Shown here: positions 26,268-35,486 of the stretch, one piece after another
Position numbering within the stretch: the stretch's first letter is position 1
Layout: each line of letters begins with the position of its first letter
Assembly (NCBI RefSeq): GCF_002204185.1
Contig: NZ_MXPU01000001.1
Span: 62,001-126,000, forward strand
DNA length: 64,000 nucleotides
Direction of reading: 5' to 3'
DNA from: Rhizobium esperanzae
GTDB taxonomy: Bacteria; Pseudomonadota; Alphaproteobacteria; Rhizobiales; Rhizobiaceae
Translations under genes and position numbers: made by a program
The notes under the pieces: generated by a model
Told to the model about the DNA's origin: nothing
The model's database searches: none
The model's input: only the letters and a program-made list of their open reading frames with translations

Positions 26268-26295
26268 GATCCTCGGCACAAGACCGAGGATGACG
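26268..26295. repeat. Single diverged copy of the palindromic GATCC...GATGACG repeat
   Basis: CCTCGG and CCGAGG arms around CACAAGA, flanked by GAT and ATGACG, matching the architecture of the 9835/9938 repeats with different stem bases. It sits between the convergent MFS and ABC transporter genes. Confidence 0.6.
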
Positions 26296-26351
26296 TCGCG
26301 CGCATCCAAGCACCTACGGAAAAGCCGCTTCGCGTCTTTCGTGGGATCGCC

Positions 26352-28301
26352 TTAGCGGCGGTTGTCCAAAACGCGCAGGATCAAGTTTCGTCTTCCCTTG
26401 CGCGGGACGAGATCGATATCGCTGACGAGCTTGGCGCCGCCCTCGCGCCGTTCCAAGGTGATCTTGCGACTGTGGAAGGCTTCAAGTTCGGCGCGATGTG
26501 CCACGCTGATGATGGTCGCCGCCGGCAATTCGTCGATCACCATCCCCATCATCCTGTCCTGGCTCTTCTCGTCGAGTGCCGAGGTCGCTTCGTCGAGCAC
26601 GATGATATCGGGGGTATGCAGCAGCAGCCGTGCGAAGGCGAGCCGCTGCTTTTCGCCGCCCGACAGGATCTGGTCCCATGGCGCCTCTTCCTCGATTTTC
26701 TCGCTCAGATAATCCAGCCCCACCTTGGCAAGGGCGGCCTTGATTTCCTCCGGCGTCCAGCTGTCGGCGGCGCGGGGGTAGGCGACTGCGCGGCGAAGCG
26801 TGCCGGACGGGATATAGGGCCGCTGCGGCAGCATGAACAAGCGCCGGTCGCCGTGGAAATCGACGCTGCCGTGACCCCAGGGCCAAAGACCGGCGATGGC
26901 GCGCACCAGCGTGCTCTTGCCCGAGCCGGATTCGCCTGCCACGAGCACCCGCTCGCCCGGCGCGATCTCGACCTGGGTTTCCTTGACCACCGCGGTGCCG
27001 TCGTCGAGAGACACCGCGAGATCGTTCAGGTTCAGGATCGCATTGCCCTTAGTTTCACCATGCCGGATGCGTCCCAGAACGTCGCTTTGCTCGGCGTGCT
27101 CGAGGCCGTCGAGCGACATCATCAGCGAGGCGACGCGTCGCGCGCAGGCGTTCCAGTCGGCAAGACGCGGGTAGTTGTCGACCAGCCATCCGAACGCCGT
27201 CTGAACGATAGCGAAGGCGGAGGCAGCCTGCATGACCTCGCCAAGCGTCATGCCGCCAGCGAGAAACTTCGGCGCGCATAACAGGAGCGGCACGACCGGA
27301 GCAATCAGCATCGAGCCGTGCGAGACGAAGGTCGTACGCATGTGCTGGCGCGCAAGCAGCGCCCATTGCCTGAGTACATTGGAAAACGTCTTGTCGAGAT
27401 CGCTACGCTCCTCTTCCTCGCCGCCGAGCAGGGCGATGCTCTCGCCGTTTTCGCGCACACGGGTCAACGTGTAGCGAAGCTCGGCCTCCACCTGGTTCTT
27501 GACCTCCGAGACCTGGACGAAATGGCGGCCGATGACCGCGATCACGGTCGAGGTGATCACGGCATAGAGAACTGCGGTGACGACGAGAAAACCGGGGATG
27601 GTGATGGTCGACCCGGCGACCGGCAGCGTCAGCGCTCCGCCGATCGTCCACAGCACGACGATGAAGGTCGAGGCCGACAGAAAGGCGGCGATGACGCCGG
27701 CGATGAAATCGACCGGCGCTTCGGTGGCGATCCGCAAATCCTCCGAGAGGCGCGCCTCAGGATTCTTGTGGTCGCCGCCGATGAGGTTCAACTGATAATA
27801 ACGACCGTTGGCCAGCCAGCGCGTGATCACCGCCTTCGTCAGCCAGGAGCGCCAGCGACGCTGGATCATCATGCGAACATAGACTTGCGCGGTGACAAGC
27901 GCGACGCTTCCGAGCACAAGCGGCACGAAGACGGCGCTGAGATAATAGACGGTGCCGGCGTCGTGTCGCTCTATGGCGTCGAAGATACCGCGGTTCCAGC
28001 GATTGATCCCATACTGGAAGCCGACATTCATGCAGATCATCATCAACAGACCGATCGAGCACGGCCAGGCAAACCTGTCGCCGCTGCGGCCCCAGTAACG
28101 GCGGGCGCTGATCCAGAAACGCCTCAGTAAATATCGCTTGCGCGCCTGCTCGGCCTCCTCGGGCGTGAGCTTCTGACTTGGTTCGATGACATCTGGCGGC
28201 GGCGCGACCTCGACAGTCGATGCCTTCTCCTGGCGCGACTTCTCGGCACCGCCCTGCTCGGTGCCGTCGACCGATTTCGGTTTGATTTTAACGTCGGTCA
28301 T
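26352..28301 (-). CDS. BacA/SbmA-domain ABC transporter with fused ATPase (BclA/YddA-like)
   Basis: A half-transporter of 649 residues: a charged N-terminal tail of about 70 residues, six TM helices of the SbmA/BacA-like permease domain (about 75-400), then an ABC ATPase. The ATPase has Walker A GESGSGKST, signature LSGGEKQR and Walker B IIVLDEATSALD. This permease-ATPase fusion is the layout of Bradyrhizobium BclA and E. coli YddA, which import peptides; BacA and BclA protect legume symbionts against plant NCR peptides. I start at the ATG at 28301; a GTG two codons upstream is also possible. Alone in its unit. Confidence 0.88.
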   Translation of the reverse strand: MTDVKIKPKSVDGTEQGGAEKSRQEKASTVEVAPPPDVIEPSQKLTPEEAEQARKRYLLRRFWISARRYWGRSGDRFAWPCSIGLLMMICMNVGFQYGINRWNRGIFDAIERHDAGTVYYLSAVFVPLVLGSVALVTAQVYVRMMIQRRWRSWLTKAVITRWLANGRYYQLNLIGGDHKNPEARLSEDLRIATEAPVDFIAGVIAAFLSASTFIVVLWTIGGALTLPVAGSTITIPGFLVVTAVLYAVITSTVIAVIGRHFVQVSEVKNQVEAELRYTLTRVRENGESIALLGGEEEERSDLDKTFSNVLRQWALLARQHMRTTFVSHGSMLIAPVVPLLLCAPKFLAGGMTLGEVMQAASAFAIVQTAFGWLVDNYPRLADWNACARRVASLMMSLDGLEHAEQSDVLGRIRHGETKGNAILNLNDLAVSLDDGTAVVKETQVEIAPGERVLVAGESGSGKSTLVRAIAGLWPWGHGSVDFHGDRRLFMLPQRPYIPSGTLRRAVAYPRAADSWTPEEIKAALAKVGLDYLSEKIEEEAPWDQILSGGEKQRLAFARLLLHTPDIIVLDEATSALDEKSQDRMMGMVIDELPAATIISVAHRAELEAFHSRKITLERREGGAKLVSDIDLVPRKGRRNLILRVLDNRR

Positions 28302-28393
28302 AAGCACGATAACGGCTTACAAATCAGAAGGTTTCATGGCACTGGCGCCGACGTGGCGCGCGCATGAAGATGACGTCTGCCGGCATAGGCGGC

Positions 28394-29293
28394 TCAGGCG
28401 TTGTCGCTCATAGTCTGCGGCAGAGACTGCAGCAGGGTCTGGCGAGCGGAGCGCAGGTGGACGCGGCAGGCTTTGCCGATCGCTGCCTGGTCCCCGGATT
28501 CCAGTGCGGCGATATAATCCAGATGTTCGTGGATGGCGCGCTCGTTGCGCTCGCGGGCGGCGGTCTTGTTCCACTGGTAGTGATAGTGGAAGATGATGGC
28601 GATCGCGTCGTAGAAATCGGCGATGAAGCGGTTCTTCGAAGCGCGGTGGATCAGCAGGTGGAAGCGCTCGTCGAGGACGGAGAAGTCCTTGAAGCGCTGG
28701 TTGATGTCGGCAAGCATGGAAAGATGCTCCTCGCGCATGGCGGCAAGATCGATCCACGCTTGATTGTCTTTGGGAAGCCGGCCGAACTCGGCAGCCGAAT
28801 GCAGCTCGAACATTTCGCGGACATCGGCAAGCTCGAGCGCGAATTCGCGCGTAAAACCCTTCAGCGTCCAATGGCTGTTCGGCCGCTTTTCAATCAGTCC
28901 GAAGCGGGAGAAGCGGATCAGAAATTCGCGCACGCTCGTTGTGCCGGTGCCGATCTCGCGGGCAAGCTCCAGTTCGTTGATCTGCATGCCGGGCGCGGCG
29001 TCGTCGGCAAGGATGCGCCGCATGAAGCTGCGCTCGATAATGTCATGCAGCGAATCCGTCTCTTCGGAGGGAAAGAGGTCGCGGTCGGTGGGCTCGCGCA
29101 GCACGATCTTCTGACGTTTGTTCCAGCGGATGATGCCTTCGTCGCTGAGGCGGGTGAGGATGGCGCGCGCGGTGGAACGGCTGACGCCGAGCTGGGCGGC
29201 GATCTCCGGTTCCGACGGCAGCGCCGTATCCGTGCGCAGGGCCGCGGCATACCTGTTGTAGGCTTCCTTGAAGACCGTATTCTGCCTTGCCAT
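28394..29293 (-). CDS. GntR-family regulator with two winged-helix domains and an FCD domain
   Basis: Likely the transcriptional regulator of the adjacent sugar-acid locus. It is unusual in having two winged helices: residues about 25-65 (LPSEPEIAAQLGVSRSTARAI, LTRLSDEGIIRW) and about 84-145 (INELELAREIGTGTTSVREF, FSRFGLIEKR). The latter leads into a C-terminal FCD ligand domain (about 150-290) with the expected DVREMFELHSAAE and H-rich metal/ligand positions (HLLIHR). Standard FadR/FCD proteins have one. It is divergent from the dehydratase gene, with the candidate operator in the gap. Confidence 0.88.
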   Translation of the reverse strand: MARQNTVFKEAYNRYAAALRTDTALPSEPEIAAQLGVSRSTARAILTRLSDEGIIRWNKRQKIVLREPTDRDLFPSEETDSLHDIIERSFMRRILADDAAPGMQINELELAREIGTGTTSVREFLIRFSRFGLIEKRPNSHWTLKGFTREFALELADVREMFELHSAAEFGRLPKDNQAWIDLAAMREEHLSMLADINQRFKDFSVLDERFHLLIHRASKNRFIADFYDAIAIIFHYHYQWNKTAARERNERAIHEHLDYIAALESGDQAAIGKACRVHLRSARQTLLQSLPQTMSDNA

Positions 29294-29444
29294 CAGATCC
29301 CCCGCTTTCCGCCCGCGTGCCGGGATTTCCCTTCCGCTTCAACAGCGAAACGGCGCCCGACCGGAGCTTGTTGAAAAAACCATTAGCGTATTTCCGATCG
29401 TCTGCGGCGCATTGCCTCCCTCGTCCACAGGATCAATATTCCCG

Positions 29445-29478
29445 TTGACTTGAAAATGTTTATTGTAGATAAAAAACA
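29445..29478 (+). promoter_or_regulatory. Promoter with candidate operator of the dehydratase operon
   Basis: TTGACT (29445-29450) and GATAAA (29468-29473) are 17 bases apart. An AT-rich imperfect palindrome at 29454-29478 (AAATGTTTATT, GT, AGATAAAAAACA) overlaps the -10. About 20 of 25 positions match the element at 32679-32703 before the transporter genes, so both units probably share a repressor. Confidence 0.6.
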
Positions 29479-29529
29479 AAATCAATCGCATTCGCCGATG
29501 CAGCGAGCGTTTCCTTCAGGGAGAAGAGA

Positions 29530-31032
29530 TTGGACAAACAGCCTTGGATCATCCTGTCGGCCGGCGACAATGTCGCGGTCGCAACGGCCGCCATCGCCGA
29601 GGGCTCGACGGTTGCCGGCATTGCAGCCCGCCAGAAGATCGAGCCGGGCCACAAGGTGGCGATCGCCGATATTCCCCTCGGTTCCGCCGTGGTGAAATAC
29701 GGCCAGGCGATCGGCCGCACCACCGCCGACGTCAAGGCCGGCGACCATGTGCACAGCCATAATCTGCATTTTGAAAACGACCGGCTGGCCGCCACCGCCA
29801 ATTCGGCGCCGGAGACGGCGACGGCCGAAGACAAGGCGCGCACCTTCATGGGCTATCGCCGCGCCGACGGGCGGGCGGCGACGCGCAACTATATCGGCAT
29901 CATCGCCAGCGTGAACTGTTCCACCACCGTCTGCCGGGCGATCGCCGACGAGGCGAACCGGACGATCCTGCCGCATTATGACGGCATCGATGGTTTCGTG
30001 CCGATCGTGCATGACCAGGGCTGCGGCATGAGCTCGACCGGCGACGGCATGAATGTGCTGCACCGCACGCTTGCCGGCTATGCCAGACATGTGAATTTCG
30101 GCGGCGTGCTGATGATCGGCCTCGGCTGCGAGGTCAACCAGCTGACGCTTTACGGCCAGAGTGGTGCGGGCGCCTCGAAACGGCATTTTAACATCCAGGA
30201 CGCCGGCGGTTCGCGCCGTGCGGTCGAACGCGCCATGGGCGTGCTGCGCGAGATCGCCGCCGATGTCGGCAAGGAGAAGCGGGTGCCGATCTCGATCGGC
30301 GAGATCATCATCGGACTGCAATGCGGCGGTTCGGACGGCTTTTCCGGCATCACCGCCAATCCGGCGCTCGGCGTCGCCGCCGATCTGCTGGCGGCGGCCG
30401 GCGGCACGGCGATCCTGTCGGAGACCTCGGAAATCTATGGTGCCGAGCATCTGCTGCGCAGCCGCGCCGTCAGCGACGAGGTGGCGAGAAAGCTCGACGA
30501 GAAAATCGCCTGGTGGGAAAACTATGTCGCCCTGCACGGCGCCTCGCTCGACAACAACCCGTCGCCCGGCAACAAGCGCGGCGGTCTCACCACCATCCTG
30601 GAAAAGTCGCTCGGCGCGGTTGCCAAGGGTGGCCGCTCGCCGCTGACGGCGGTTTACGGTTATGCCGAGAGGGTGACGGCCCCCGGCCTGGTCTTCATGG
30701 ATACCCCCGGCTATGACCCGGTCTCGGCGACCGGCCAGGTGGCCGGCGGGGCGAACATGATCGCCTTTACGACAGGGCGCGGCAGCTGCTTCGGCTGCCG
30801 GCCGGCGCCGTCCTTGAAGCTGTCGAGCAATTCGGCCCTCTATGCCTCGATGGAAGAGGACATGGACATCGATTGCGGCACGATCGCGACGGGTGATGCG
30901 ACGATCAGCGGCAAGGGCCGCGAGATCTTCGAGCTGATCGTCGACACCGCCTCCGGCAAGAAGACCAAGAGCGAGATCTTCGGTTACGGCGATAACGAAT
31001 TCGTGCCTTGGCATCTCGGCGCAACGCTCTAG
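29530..31032 (+). CDS. UxaA/GarD-family sugar-acid dehydratase
   Basis: Altronate/galactarate-type dehydratase, 500 residues. An N-terminal SAF domain (about 1-85) leads into the catalytic domain with HDQGCGMSSTGDGMN, GLGCEVNQ, GLQCGGSDGFSGITANPALG and GRGSCFGCRPAPSLK; the conserved cysteines suit a metal or Fe-S site. The start is TTG with GGGAGAAGAG upstream. Neighbouring FucU and an L-fucose-dehydrogenase-like reductase suggest the natural substrate is L-fuconate or a related 6-deoxy acid rather than altronate; that is inference. First gene of an operon with the next two. Confidence 0.87.
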   Translation: MDKQPWIILSAGDNVAVATAAIAEGSTVAGIAARQKIEPGHKVAIADIPLGSAVVKYGQAIGRTTADVKAGDHVHSHNLHFENDRLAATANSAPETATAEDKARTFMGYRRADGRAATRNYIGIIASVNCSTTVCRAIADEANRTILPHYDGIDGFVPIVHDQGCGMSSTGDGMNVLHRTLAGYARHVNFGGVLMIGLGCEVNQLTLYGQSGAGASKRHFNIQDAGGSRRAVERAMGVLREIAADVGKEKRVPISIGEIIIGLQCGGSDGFSGITANPALGVAADLLAAAGGTAILSETSEIYGAEHLLRSRAVSDEVARKLDEKIAWWENYVALHGASLDNNPSPGNKRGGLTTILEKSLGAVAKGGRSPLTAVYGYAERVTAPGLVFMDTPGYDPVSATGQVAGGANMIAFTTGRGSCFGCRPAPSLKLSSNSALYASMEEDMDIDCGTIATGDATISGKGREIFELIVDTASGKKTKSEIFGYGDNEFVPWHLGATL

Positions 31033-31079
31033 ATTGCGATGCTAAGCTTTTGTTTTTATGTAATTCCCGAGGGGGCATG

Positions 31080-32099
31080 ATGAAGACGAGACGGATCGGC
31101 AAGACCGGGCTTGAGGTGACCGAGATCAGCTACGGCGCGGCTCCCCTCGGCGGCCTCTACCGCGCATGCCCGCGCGAGCAGGCGATGGAAACGCTGCAGG
31201 CCGCCTGGGACAGCGGCATCCGCTATTTCGACGTCGCTCCCTGGTACGGCCTCGGCCTTGCCGAACGGCGCGTCGGCGATTTCCTGCGCGACCAGCCGGA
31301 CGGCGCTTACGTGCTGTCCACCAAGGTCGGCCGGCTGCTTCGGCCGGTGCCGACGGGGACGGTGCCGGATTACAGCTATGTCAATCCGCTCTCCTTCGAT
31401 GCCGATTACGACTATTCCTATGACGGCATCATGCGCTCGGTCGAGTTCAGCTATGCCCGTCTCGGCCTCAACCGCATCGATATTCTCTACGTGCACGATA
31501 TCGGCGTCTATACGCATGGCGCGGCGAAGAACGCGGTCTATCAGAAGCAGCTGCTCGATTCCGGCGTGAAGGCGTTGGAAGAGCTGAAATCCTCCGGCGC
31601 GATCTCAGCCTTCGGCCTCGGCGTCAACGAAGTGCCCGTCTGCCTCGACGTCATGCGCCATGCCGATCTCGACTGCATCCTGCTTGCGGGCCGCTATACG
31701 CTGCTCGACCGTTCGGCGGTCGACGAACTGCTGCCCCTCTGCCGGCAGAAGGGCACGTCGCTCGTGGTCGGCGGCGTCTTCAACTCCGGCATTCTCGCCA
31801 CCGGTCCGGTGCCGGGCTCGCATTTCGACTATATGCCGGCCGATGCGGACGTGCTTGCCAAGGTCGGTGCCATGGAGGCGATCGCCAAGCGTCACGGCGT
31901 GCCGCTCGCGGCCGCCGCCATGCAGTTTCCGCTGCGCGACCCGATCGTCGCCTCGGTGCTGATCGGCACCGCCAAGCCCTCGAGCCTGACGCGCAACATG
32001 GAAATCGTCGAGCCGCCGCTTGCCGAGGGCATCTTTGCCGAATTCGAGCCCTATACGCTCACCGCGCCGCCGCTCGGCGCCGAAGCGGTCCGAGTCTGA
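31080..32099 (+). CDS. Aldo/keto reductase, L-fucose/aldose 1-dehydrogenase type
   Basis: NAD(P)-dependent TIM-barrel oxidoreductase. The catalytic tetrad is visible: Asp and Tyr in YFDVAPWYGLGLAERRVG, Lys in LSTKVGRLLRP, His in LYVHDIG. The LLRPVPTGTVPD loop and the overall 339-residue length match pyridine-nucleotide-dependent L-fucose (D-threo-aldose) dehydrogenases. The expected reaction is oxidation of L-fucose to L-fuconolactone. I chose the second of two tandem ATGs (31080) because GAGGG at 31069 is better spaced for it. It lies 48 bases after the dehydratase and 10 before fucU. Confidence 0.87.
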   Translation: MKTRRIGKTGLEVTEISYGAAPLGGLYRACPREQAMETLQAAWDSGIRYFDVAPWYGLGLAERRVGDFLRDQPDGAYVLSTKVGRLLRPVPTGTVPDYSYVNPLSFDADYDYSYDGIMRSVEFSYARLGLNRIDILYVHDIGVYTHGAAKNAVYQKQLLDSGVKALEELKSSGAISAFGLGVNEVPVCLDVMRHADLDCILLAGRYTLLDRSAVDELLPLCRQKGTSLVVGGVFNSGILATGPVPGSHFDYMPADADVLAKVGAMEAIAKRHGVPLAAAAMQFPLRDPIVASVLIGTAKPSSLTRNMEIVEPPLAEGIFAEFEPYTLTAPPLGAEAVRV

Positions 32100-32109
32100 G
32101 GAGACAACT

Positions 32110-32556
32110 ATGCTGAGGGGTATTCATCCGCTGCTCGGTCCCGACCTGCTCCATGCCCTGAAGACGATGGGGCATGGCGACGACATCGTTATCGCAGACG
32201 CCAATTTCCCCGCGGGCTCGATGGGCCCGCCGGTCATCCGCGCCGACGGCGTCAGCGCCACCGCGATGGCCGAAGCGATCCTGACACATATGCCGCTCGA
32301 CACCTTCGTGCCGGAAACGGCATGGCGGATGGAGGTGGTCGGCGACCCGCAGGCCGTGCCCGAAGTCTGCGCCGAGTTCCAGCAGATCGTTTCGAAACGC
32401 GCCGGCGATTTTTCGATTGTCCCGGTCGAGCGCTTCGCCTTCTATGCGATGGCGCGCAAGGCCGCCTACATCGTCGCGACCACCGAATTCCGGCTGTACG
32501 GCAACCTGATTTTGAAAAAGGGCGTCGTGCATCCGCATGAGGTCGATTTCACCTGA
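32110..32556 (+). CDS. fucU: L-fucose mutarotase (RbsD/FucU family)
   Basis: A 148-residue sugar mutarotase that interconverts anomers so that the dehydrogenase receives its preferred form. The FucU pattern is clear: LLGPDLLHALKTMGHGDDIVIADANFPA with the conserved His and Asp, and the C-terminal FAFYAMARKAAYIVATTEFRLYGNLILKKGVV with the Tyr/Asn sugar contacts. It directly follows the aldo/keto reductase with a 10-base gap. FucU rather than RbsD is supported by the FYxxA and RLYGN motifs. Confidence 0.92.
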   Translation: MLRGIHPLLGPDLLHALKTMGHGDDIVIADANFPAGSMGPPVIRADGVSATAMAEAILTHMPLDTFVPETAWRMEVVGDPQAVPEVCAEFQQIVSKRAGDFSIVPVERFAFYAMARKAAYIVATTEFRLYGNLILKKGVVHPHEVDFT

Positions 32557-32678
32557 TAGCTATTTTAGGCTATCGTGGTATTGAAATGAAATCAGATGCT
32601 TGGGAGGAGTTTTCCGGAGCAAAAAAGCGCAATCGACGCCCTTGCAATTTGATTGCGCCTCGGCTAGCTTCTCCCTGC

Positions 32679-32703
32679 AAATGTTTTTTATCGATAAAAA
32701 CCC
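32679..32703. promoter_or_regulatory. Second copy of the AT-rich operator, before the sugar ABC transporter
   Basis: It contains the perfect 16-bp palindrome TTTTTATCGATAAAAA (32685-32700) preceded by AAATGT. It matches about 20 of 25 positions of 29454-29478. It lies 62 bases before the binding-protein start, in the 208-base gap after fucU. Confidence 0.6.
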
Positions 32704-32764
32704 TCCGCCAGCGTTCAGCGGTCCGGTTTATTGGAGGAGAACGCATCCTGAGAGGAGAACCCTT

Positions 32765-33754
32765 ATGAGCATCGTGAAATCCATTCTGTCCCGCCGCGCC
32801 TTCACCGCGCTGGCAGGCGCCGCCGTCATCGCCACGGCGATGCCGGTCACGTCCTTCGCTGCCGATGTGACGATCCCGATCATCGTCAAGGACACGACGT
32901 CCTTCTACTGGCAGATCGTTCTGGCCGGCGCCCGCAAGGCCGGTAAGGATCTCGGCGTCAACGTGCCGGAGCTTGGCGCCCAGGCAGAATCCGACATCAA
33001 CGGCCAGATCTCGATCCTGGAAAATGCCGTTGCCGGCAAGCCGGCCGCCATCGTCATTTCGCCGACCGAATTCAAGGCGCTCGGCAAGCCGATCGACGAA
33101 GCCGCCAAGTCGGTTCCGATCATCGGCATCGACTCGGGCGCCGACTCCAAGGCGTTCAAGTCGTTCCTGACGACCGACAACGTCCAGGGTGGCCGCATCG
33201 CTGCCGACGGTCTTGCCGCCGCGATCAAGGAGATGACCGGCAAGGAAGAAGGCGACATCGTCATCCTGACCAATCTTCCCGGCGTCGGCTCGCTGGAACA
33301 GCGCCGCGAAGGCTTCCTGGATCAGATCAAGACCAAGCATCCCGGCCTGAAGGTCATTGCCGACAAGTATGGCGACGGCCAGGCGACGACCGGCCTCAAC
33401 ATGATGACCGACCTGATCACCGCCAACCCGAAACTCGTCGGCGTCTTTGCCTCGAACCTGATCTTGGCGCAGGGCGTCGGCCAGGCGATCGCCGAAAACA
33501 AGCTCGGCGACAAGATCAAGGTCATCGGCTTCGACAGCGACGACAAGACGGTCGGCTTCCTCAAGGACGGCGCCATTGCCGGTCTCGTCGTTCAGGACCC
33601 CTATCGCATGGGTTATGACGGCATCAAGACCGCGCTTGCCGTCTCGAAGGGCGAGAAGGTTCCGGAAAATGTCGACACCGGCGCCAACCTCGTGACCAAG
33701 GCGAACATGAAGGATCCGAAGATCGACGCGCTCCTGAACCCGAAGATCAAGTAA
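32765..33754 (+). CDS. Sugar ABC transporter periplasmic binding protein (ribose/fucose type)
   Basis: Peripheral solute-binding protein of the carbohydrate-uptake-2 family, 329 residues. The N-terminus is a signal peptide with a twin-Arg-like RRAFTALAGAAVIATAM and cleavage after SFA. The mature protein opens DVTIPIIVKDTTSFYWQIVLAGARKAGKDLGV, the usual first lobe, with GVFASNLILAQGVGQAI and KVIGFDSDDKTVGFLKDGAI in the second. The start at 32765 has AGGAG upstream. Expected ligand is the sugar processed by the adjacent genes, plausibly L-fucose. It is followed by a hairpin before the ATPase gene. Confidence 0.92.
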   Translation: MSIVKSILSRRAFTALAGAAVIATAMPVTSFAADVTIPIIVKDTTSFYWQIVLAGARKAGKDLGVNVPELGAQAESDINGQISILENAVAGKPAAIVISPTEFKALGKPIDEAAKSVPIIGIDSGADSKAFKSFLTTDNVQGGRIAADGLAAAIKEMTGKEEGDIVILTNLPGVGSLEQRREGFLDQIKTKHPGLKVIADKYGDGQATTGLNMMTDLITANPKLVGVFASNLILAQGVGQAIAENKLGDKIKVIGFDSDDKTVGFLKDGAIAGLVVQDPYRMGYDGIKTALAVSKGEKVPENVDTGANLVTKANMKDPKIDALLNPKIK

Positions 33755-33765
33755 TAGAACAAGAC

Positions 33766-33799
33766 GGCCGCGCCGGCTCAAAAACCGGCGCGGCCTTTT
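33766..33799 (+). terminator. Intercistronic terminator/attenuator after the binding-protein gene
   Basis: GGCCGCGCCGG (33766-33776) pairs with CCGGCGCGGCC (33785-33795), followed by TTTT. It probably lets the binding protein be made in excess over the ATPase and permease. Confidence 0.8.
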
Positions 33800-33858
33800 C
33801 CATCCATGGTATGATTCACCCGGGATGGAGCGAGAGACGACAAGAGGAGGAGAGGTCC

Positions 33859-35412
33859 ATGATCGGACTGGAAGAGGTCAGTCATCGCCACGATGACAGC
33901 GCCACGCTGAAAGAAGCCAATCGCATTCCCACCGGATCGCCTATCCTCGAACTCAAAGGCCTGCAGAAGAATTACGGTCATGTGCAGGCGCTGAAACCGG
34001 CGACGCTGACCTTCCTGGCGGGAGAGATCCACGCCATCGTCGGCGAAAACGGCGCCGGCAAATCCACCCTGATCAAATTGCTCACCGGCGTCATCACCCG
34101 CACGGCCGGCGAGGTGTTGTGGTGCGGTCACCCGGTGGGGCTGTCGACGCCGAACGAGGCGATCGCCCGCGGCATCAACGCCGTCCACCAGGAAGTGGTG
34201 CTCTGCCCACACCTGACGGTCGCCGCCAATCTCTTCCTCGGCGACGAGGTCAACCGCTACGGCCTGATGCGCAAGAAGCAGATGGAGAAGATGGGCCAGG
34301 CCGTGCTCGACGATCTCGGCTTCGGCCTGCCGGCCGGCGCGCTACTAAGTTCGCTGACGATCGGCCAGCAGCAGCTGGTGGCAACGGCGCGCGCGGCGAT
34401 GCGCGGCACGCAGTTCCTGATCTTCGACGAACCCACCGCCTATCTCACCCGCCAGGAATCGGCGCAACTGTTCAAGCTGATCCGCCGCCTGCAGGGCGAA
34501 GGCGTCACGATCGTCTATATCAGCCATCGCATGGAGGAGGTCTTCGAACTGGCCGACCGTGTCTCGGTGCTGCGCGACGGCACGCATGTCGGCACCCGGC
34601 TGATCGGCGAGACGAACGATGCCGAGCTGATCGCATTGATGATCAACCGCTCGATCGAGCAGATCTACCACAAGGAAGAGATCGCCTTCGGCGAGACGAT
34701 CGTCGAGGTTAAAGGGCTTTCGGGTCCGGGCTTCGAGGACGTGTCGCTCAGCGTCAAATCAGGACAGATCGTCGGCCTCTATGGCCTGATCGGTGCCGGA
34801 CGTAGCGAATTTGCGCTCGGCCTTTATGGGCGCCAGCCGACAAGCGCCGGGGAAGTCCACTGGATGGGCAAGCGCGTCGACATCCGGAACGAACGCACCG
34901 CGATGGAGCTCGGCATTGCTCTGGCGCCGGAAAGCCGGCGCGACCAGGGTCTCTGCCTCAATCAGTCGATCGGCCTCAATATCAACCTGCCGGTCTTCGG
35001 GCGCCTCAGCCACGGGCCGGTCATCAACCATGCGCGGGAATCTGCGAATGCCGACAATCAGATCCGCAATCTCAGCATCAAGACGCCGAGCCGGCGCGTT
35101 CCGGCCTCCAGCATGTCGGGCGGTAACCAGCAGAAGATCGTCATCGGCAAGTGGCTGAGCCACGGCGCCAGGCTGTTCATCTTCGACGAACCCACAGTCG
35201 GCGTCGACGTCGGCACCAAGGCTGAGATCTACCGGCTGTTCGCCAAGCTTCTGAAGGAGGGCGCTGGCATCATCCTGATCTCCTCCTATCTGCCCGAGGT
35301 CTACGAATTGGCCGACCGGCTGCACGTCTTCCGCGGCGGCAGGATCGTCGCCAGCCATGATTATCGCGCGGCGACGCATGAAGAAGTGCTCAGCGAAGCG
35401 ATCGGCGTCTGA
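33859..35412 (+). CDS. Sugar ABC transporter ATP-binding protein (two ATPase domains)
   Basis: RbsA/XylG-type tandem ATPase, 517 residues. The first domain has Walker A GENGAGKST, the family's degenerate signature LTIGQQQLVA and Walker B LIFDEPTAYLT. The second has the usual degenerate Walker A GLIGAGRSE, signature MSGGNQQKI and Walker B LFIFDEPTVGVDVG. The start at 33859 (MIGLEEVSHRH) has GAGGAGGAG upstream. The N-terminal 30 residues before the first domain are longer than usual. Operon with the binding protein and permease. Confidence 0.94.
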   Translation: MIGLEEVSHRHDDSATLKEANRIPTGSPILELKGLQKNYGHVQALKPATLTFLAGEIHAIVGENGAGKSTLIKLLTGVITRTAGEVLWCGHPVGLSTPNEAIARGINAVHQEVVLCPHLTVAANLFLGDEVNRYGLMRKKQMEKMGQAVLDDLGFGLPAGALLSSLTIGQQQLVATARAAMRGTQFLIFDEPTAYLTRQESAQLFKLIRRLQGEGVTIVYISHRMEEVFELADRVSVLRDGTHVGTRLIGETNDAELIALMINRSIEQIYHKEEIAFGETIVEVKGLSGPGFEDVSLSVKSGQIVGLYGLIGAGRSEFALGLYGRQPTSAGEVHWMGKRVDIRNERTAMELGIALAPESRRDQGLCLNQSIGLNINLPVFGRLSHGPVINHARESANADNQIRNLSIKTPSRRVPASSMSGGNQQKIVIGKWLSHGARLFIFDEPTVGVDVGTKAEIYRLFAKLLKEGAGIILISSYLPEVYELADRLHVFRGGRIVASHDYRAATHEEVLSEAIGV

Positions 35413-35432
35413 GCACGAGACAACAAAGAGAT

Positions 35433-35470
35433 AGAGCATTTCCGCGGTTCGGAAAAAACGGAAAGGCTCT
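35433..35470 (+). other. Intercistronic hairpin before the permease gene
   Basis: AGAGCATTTCCG (35433-35444) pairs imperfectly with CGGAAAGGCTCT (35459-35470). There is no T-tract; it is probably an mRNA stability element. Confidence 0.5.
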
Positions 35471-35486
35471 AAGAGGGAGAAAATTC

